11,151 nt of DNA from contig LSSL01003252.1 of NCBI GenBank assembly GCA_001953115.1, positions 1 through 11,151 on the forward strand, given 5' to 3'. Positions 8,388 through 11,151 of this stretch are shown here, one piece after another. How positions within the stretch are numbered: position 1 is the stretch's first letter; each line of letters begins with the position of its first letter. A model generated the notes under the pieces. It ran no database searches. It was not told the DNA's origin and saw nothing but the letters and a program-made list of their open reading frames with translations. This stretch comes from Smittium mucronatum (lineage: Eukaryota; Kickxellomycota; Harpellomycetes; Harpellales; Legeriomycetaceae). The position numbers and the translations under genes are program-made.

Positions 8388-8880
8388 ATGGACTCTAGAA
8401 AATTACTTGGAAATATCTTTCCTACTAGTGATATTTTCGACAATGATCCTAAAGGTTTCGGAAATAATTTTTCGCTACATAAATTTCATTATGTAAAAAA
8501 TAAATATAAGCGCTAGTTTTGAAATTTTAACAAGTATAAAAAAAGAATTAAAAAAATGTGTGGTATCTGATTGAAAATATATAATAATTATAAATTTAAA
8601 AACACACGGGGTTTTTCATCTAAAAAATAAGATCTCCTCAAATTTTATAGCTCTAGTACTAAAATTCAAGGTGATACTGCTAAGATATTTCATTTAATCT
8701 CTTTAAAACATTTCTTAATTCAAAGCCAGTTGATTTTGTTAATTTCGATTTAAAAAATCAAAAACACCATGTAAACTATTATATGGATTATCATGGGCTT
8801 AAATCCTGCAAATTCACCATTCTATTCAATGGACTTTATAAAATTAAATAAATCGGTGATTTTTTAGTTGCAATATTTGA

Positions 8881-8910
8881 GTTAACCCCAGGAAAAATAT
8901 AGGGGTTAAC
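8881..8910. repeat. Inverted repeat GTTAACCCC / GGGGTTAAC, 12-base loop
   Basis: Two perfect 9-base arms (8881-8889 and 8902-8910) flank a 12-base spacer, forming a stable hairpin for this composition. It sits inside the decayed transposase frame. A related GGTTAAACCCC / TTAACCC string occurs in the arms near 8004-8027. No function is evident. Confidence 0.6.
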
Positions 8911-9301
8911 AAGAAATTGAAATATATTCTAAATCTGCCCTTTTTTTATATCAATGTATCAAATACGCAAAAAACTGCTTTCCTGTTATATCTGTTGATT
9001 AATTTCAGACAAAATCGAAACATTCCTAATTTTTTTTAAGATAAGTTCTATTTTAGGTACAAGGAATATTTTATCAATAATTTTTGGGATGTATTCCGCA
9101 TAAATATGAGTGACGGGGCGAATTATTGGTAAATATAAAAAAAGGAGAAAGTTTTAATACCGAAAAAAAGTATTTTATTATTTTTATTATTGGTGGGATG
9201 AAGACAATCGAGACATAATCACAAGTTTTTTACCCAAAGTAAATCACTCGAGATATTCAGTGCATATGAATAGAAATATTAAAGGGAAATTCGAATTGTA
9301 A

Positions 9302-9702
9302 GTAATAAAAAAAGTTTTGGTCGATAGACAAGGAACTAGATAAATGTTTATTATCCTTAAATCGGATGAAATAAAGTTTTTTTATTAGTAAATTTTTTAA
9401 TATTTAATATGTATTGATTTTCGAAAATTGGGCTCTTCTCATTTTCCTTAAAAAAGATACGGAGTTTTAATTTAAACACATCTGGGTCTATAAATAGTTG
9501 GATAGTGGATAAAAAGTTTTATTTAATAATTTGACATAAAGAATAATTTAAAATATAAAAAAGAAGAAAGGATTTTTGGGAAATAAACCGATTTAATGAT
9601 TTCTAATAAATATTAAGCACAAATCATGAAAAATTATCCAAGAAATAATTTTATTTAGTGAAAATTGGAGAATTAAATGGTTTTATTGGCATTTATTTAG
9701 CA
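9302..9702. other. Non-coding A/T-rich stretch inside the transposase remnant
   Basis: Between the run ending at 9301 and the SWIM-like run starting at 9706 no transposase-like reading can be followed for about 400 bases. In intact relatives the strand before SWIM and the SWIM finger are close together, so this may be a later insertion or a very decayed part. No terminal repeats or target duplication are obvious at its borders. Confidence 0.3.
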
Positions 9703-9750
9703 TAGAAGAAGAATTATGTTACAAGAATAGTTAACACTCAATTGATAAAA

Positions 9751-9795
9751 CACATCTTCAGATTTATGGATGATTTCGGTATACCTTGCTTGTAT
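9751..9795 (+). other. Decayed SWIM zinc-finger core (CxCxnCxH)
   Basis: With C3 at 9787-9789 (in GIPC), the positions expected for the other ligands read His (9751), Phe (TTC, 9757) and Tyr (TAT, 9793). The last two are each one base from Cys (TGC) and His (CAT). The spacing of ten codons from the second to the third ligand and two to the fourth matches the common MULE form. Downstream residues (YRAL, then YY and Y-G-D) also fit. Confidence 0.5.
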
Positions 9796-10025
9796 ACCTA
9801 TAGAGCATTATTTTTTTCAAAATTAGATCATGAGCAGAATGTAGGAATCTATTACAGAAAAGAGAAGCTTTTACTGAAGTATGGGGATAGATTGAGCAAT
9901 TTAGATGTTAGCTCAATAAATCTGGACAAATCAAATTTACACCTCTATAATTAAACTTCCAGTAAATGAAGAAACCAGAAGATATTCAATCTTCGGCAAA
10001 AAAATCTAAAAAATCTAAGCTTCCC

Positions 10026-10067
10026 TGTGGAAATTGAGGAGCCAAAAGCCACAACATAAGAACACGA
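10026..10067 (+). other. Decayed CX2CX4HX4C zinc knuckle
   Basis: Cys (TGT, 10026), TGA (10035), His (CAC, 10050) and Arg (CGA, 10065) occupy exactly the four ligand positions of a CCHC knuckle. The TGA is one base from TGT or TGC. The residues SHNIRT correspond to the GHN-x-RT string typical of knuckles at the C-terminus of MULE transposases, and a basic Lys/Ser linker precedes it. Reading frame 0 ends at a TAA at 10077-10079. Confidence 0.55.
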
Positions 10068-10079
10068 GAAAATTTGTAA

Positions 10080-10452
10080 TTTTAAATGTCAATCCATGAA
10101 TTAATTTTTTTTATTTAAAACCATCTTTTATAAAAAAAATTCTAATAATCTCCCTATCTAATATTTTTTTTAATAAATTTGGTAAACAAAAAAAATTATG
10201 TATGGACTTCGGAAATTTTTATTTATTTTTATATTTGATATCTAAATTATTGTTTTTGGAATAAAAAAATAAACATCTTATTGATGATCTCGAATAAAAC
10301 TAATAATTTATGATGTGACCTTAAAAAAAAATTTTAAAAAAATTATTATTTATAATGCTGAGTCGCGAAAACTAAAATAATATAGAGGTAACATGCTTCC
10401 ATAATACTCTCTTCGCATTATAATTAGCTCTTTAATTTTTTTAATCCTAAAA
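10080..10452. other. 3' non-coding part of the element
   Basis: A/T-rich sequence between the end of the transposase remnant and the inner edge of the right arm. No open frame beyond background, no RNA gene and no repeat other than homopolymer runs were found. It would contain the 3' end signals of the transposase gene; AATAAA strings are present (for example near 10258-10274) but are uninformative at this composition. Confidence 0.4.
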
Positions 10453-11151
10453 ATCACTTGTAGGAAAGATATTTCCAAGTAATTTTCTAGAGTCCATTTA
10501 TATATAGATTTAACACAGGCCTTAAAAAAAACAACCAGGTTAGGAGCAGTTATGTGTAAAGTGGAATGAAGATTAAAATAAATTTAAACTTTGCAATAAG
10601 GTTTGTTTCTTTTGTATTAAATGGAAAATATGTGATCATTATATAGAGAAAATTATAAGTGTTAATATTTAACAATACTTCCCTTCTATCAAACTTCTCT
10701 TGGCTTTTTAAGAAGCAAAAGATATATATTTCTATAAAGATAGGAGTAAAATCAACATCGTTTTCTTTAAAGTATTGCTGCAAGAGATGAAATAATATTT
10801 AGTAAATGAGTAATACTTATTAAATATTACTTTCAATACTAATATGGCAATCAAAAATGGGTTAATTGTGGGGTTTAACCTTTAAATCTCTCACATAAGT
10901 TAGAGAATCGGGTCGAAATATGAATCGGAGTCTGATTTTCTAATTTTTCTAAATCAAAATTGGCCTCGCTGAGCTTTCGGATTAAGAATAGGCTTTTCTG
11001 AGCTTTAAAATTGAGAATCAGAATTAACTTGTTTTCGGAACCGTAATCAGAATAGACTTTGTATCGTTTTTAGAGAGCTTGCGTTTATATAAGATAAATA
11101 ATTCTAAGAAAGACGCGCAATTGCGCTGAAATTTTTTCACCATTTTTTTTT
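10453..11151 (-). repeat. Right terminal inverted repeat, ~699 bp to the window edge
   Basis: Reverse complement of 7732-8432 with about 15-20 differences. It includes the inverted copies of the 77-codon ORF, the TATA-like site with ATG and first codons of the transposase (RDSM in mirror at about 10498-10453), the CCGA-type motif cluster and the GCGCAATTGCGC palindrome (11115-11126). It is still homologous to the left arm at the very last base, so the outer end is not defined in this window. Confidence 0.96.
10550..10783 (-). CDS. 77-codon ORF inside the right arm, unknown (copy of 8102-8335)
   Basis: This is the inverted copy of the left-arm ORF, still uninterrupted, differing by one residue (Asn for Ser at position 8, giving KENDVDF). 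It starts with TTG, without an ATG, and has the same splice-acceptor-like sequence before it. Here it cannot lead into a transposase, since the inward sequence beyond 10453 is the element's 3' part. It is therefore a by-product of the long repeat, or a small gene carried at both ends. Confidence 0.22.
   Translation of the reverse strand: MQQYFKENDVDFTPIFIEIYIFCFLKSQEKFDRREVLLNINTYNFLYIMITYFPFNTKETNLIAKFKFILIFIPLYT

Larger units (their letters stand above)
7732..8432 (+). repeat. Left terminal inverted repeat, ~701 bp
   Basis: This segment pairs with the reverse complement of 10453-11151 almost base for base. Differences seen by eye include 7863, 7880, 7884, the pair near 7900, 7967, the pair near 7979, a 2-base gap near 7993, 8017, 8045 and 8125, giving about 97-98% identity. 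Homology stops at 8432: CCTACTAGTGAT in this arm corresponds to CCTACAAGTGAT in the other, and beyond that the sequences are unrelated. The arm carries the palindrome GCGCAATTGCGC (7757-7768), a cluster of CCGA/TCGG-containing motifs (7828-7977), a 77-codon open frame and, at its inner edge, the transposase start codon. Confidence 0.96.
8388..10079 (+). pseudogene. Degenerate MULE-type transposase (SWIM finger plus CCHC zinc knuckle at C-terminus)
   Basis: The frame starts at an ATG (8388) inside the left arm, open for 42 codons (MDSRKLLGNIFPTSDIFDND) to a TAG at 8514. The same frame continues past stops to a 40-codon run at 8631-8750. A frame-2 run (8684-8848) contains NYYMDYHGLKSCKF, where MULEs have the DGTFK-like block of the first catalytic Asp. 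Frame 1 then gives LPFFYINVSNTQKTAFLLYL (8938-8997) and VFRINMSDGANYW (9091-9129), the latter resembling the NN-x-S/A-E-G-x-N block of the catalytic Glu with Asp in its place. A frame-2 run at 9158-9298 (SRYSVHMNRNIKGKFEL) is like the strand before SWIM. The run at 9706-9951 contains RFMDDFGIPCLYTYRAL, matching the SWIM pattern around GIPCxH, followed by YYRKEKLLLKYGD. A Lys/Ser-rich linker leads to LPCGN, stop, GAKSHNIRT (10020-10064), a CX2CX4HX4C knuckle. Span (about 560 codons) and motif order fit the family. The catalytic matches are weak, whereas the C-terminal ones are good. The gene is dead. Confidence 0.6.
7732..11151 (+). mobile_element. Mutator-like (MULE-type) DNA transposon with ~700-bp terminal inverted repeats, right end cut by the window
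   Basis: Two inverted arms, 7732-8432 and 10453-11151, enclose about 2.0 kb that holds a degenerate transposase reading left to right. Very long terminal inverted repeats are a known hallmark of many Mutator-like elements. The transposase remnant ends in a SWIM-like finger followed by a CCHC zinc knuckle, the usual C-terminal arrangement of that superfamily. The left arm match begins at an A-run, and the right arm reaches the last base of the window (a T-run), so the true outer ends may lie further out and no target-site duplication can be tested. Alternatives are another long-TIR superfamily, or an inverted duplication of an older fossil. The arms carry about 15-20 differences, which argues against an assembly fold-back. 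Confidence 0.7.

Noticed and set aside
7732..11151. Inverted arms as an assembly or amplification fold-back artefact
   Set aside because: A fold-back chimera would give identical arms; here the arms carry many scattered differences including a 2-base gap, and have a sharp inner boundary at the transposase start.
1..11151. tRNA, rRNA, CRISPR array or LTR retrotransposon
   Set aside because: No cloverleaf-like GC-rich segment, no regularly spaced direct repeats and no reverse transcriptase motif block could be found by reading both strands.

Overview
This window is very A+T-rich DNA (clearly over three quarters A+T by eye) with no intact gene of recognisable function. It looks like intergenic DNA of an AT-rich eukaryote that fills up with decaying DNA transposons. 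Two eukaryotic transposase families can be read from broken frames: a piggyBac-type and a Mutator-like (MULE-type) transposase. A large-genome microsporidian would fit the composition, the sparse coding and the transposon content. Nothing here proves that; other AT-rich protists or anaerobic fungi remain possible.

Left third (1-2830). There is no intact gene. The minus strand holds a series of unusually long open stretches interrupted by single stops (about 2782-2610, 2100-1747, 1537-964 and 187-1, the last running off the left edge). They read like decayed protein-coding DNA, but I recognise no family. A G-rich tract at 2037-2053 stands out from the background and reads as a proline-rich segment on the minus strand.

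Centre (3027-5746, minus strand). The segment 4642-3027 is a fossil piggyBac transposase. It has an acidic N-terminus, the block around the first catalytic Asp (Asp replaced by Val), the VRKN-type block and a C-terminal Cys-rich piece, in the correct order but with stops and frameshifts. Upstream on the same strand, 5746-4742 is another decayed coding region of unknown family. The strong T bias of the plus strand over 3.0-4.7 kb is the shadow of this minus-strand coding.

Middle right (5747-7731). This is mostly featureless A/T-rich DNA with a few weak plus-strand open stretches, including a 63-codon ATG ORF at 6708-6899.

Right third (7732-11151). Two inverted arms of about 700 bp (7732-8432 and 10453-11151, about 97-98% identical by eye) flank about 2 kb. 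Between them on the plus strand lies a heavily broken transposase reading frame that starts at an ATG inside the left arm (8388). It ends in a decayed SWIM-like zinc finger and a CX2CX4HX4C zinc knuckle in which two of the four ligands are lost. Long terminal inverted repeats plus SWIM plus zinc knuckle point to a MULE. The arms are far better preserved than the gene between them, which suggests recent trans-mobilisation of an already dead copy, or homogenisation of the arms. The right arm reaches the window edge, so the outer ends and any target-site duplication cannot be defined.
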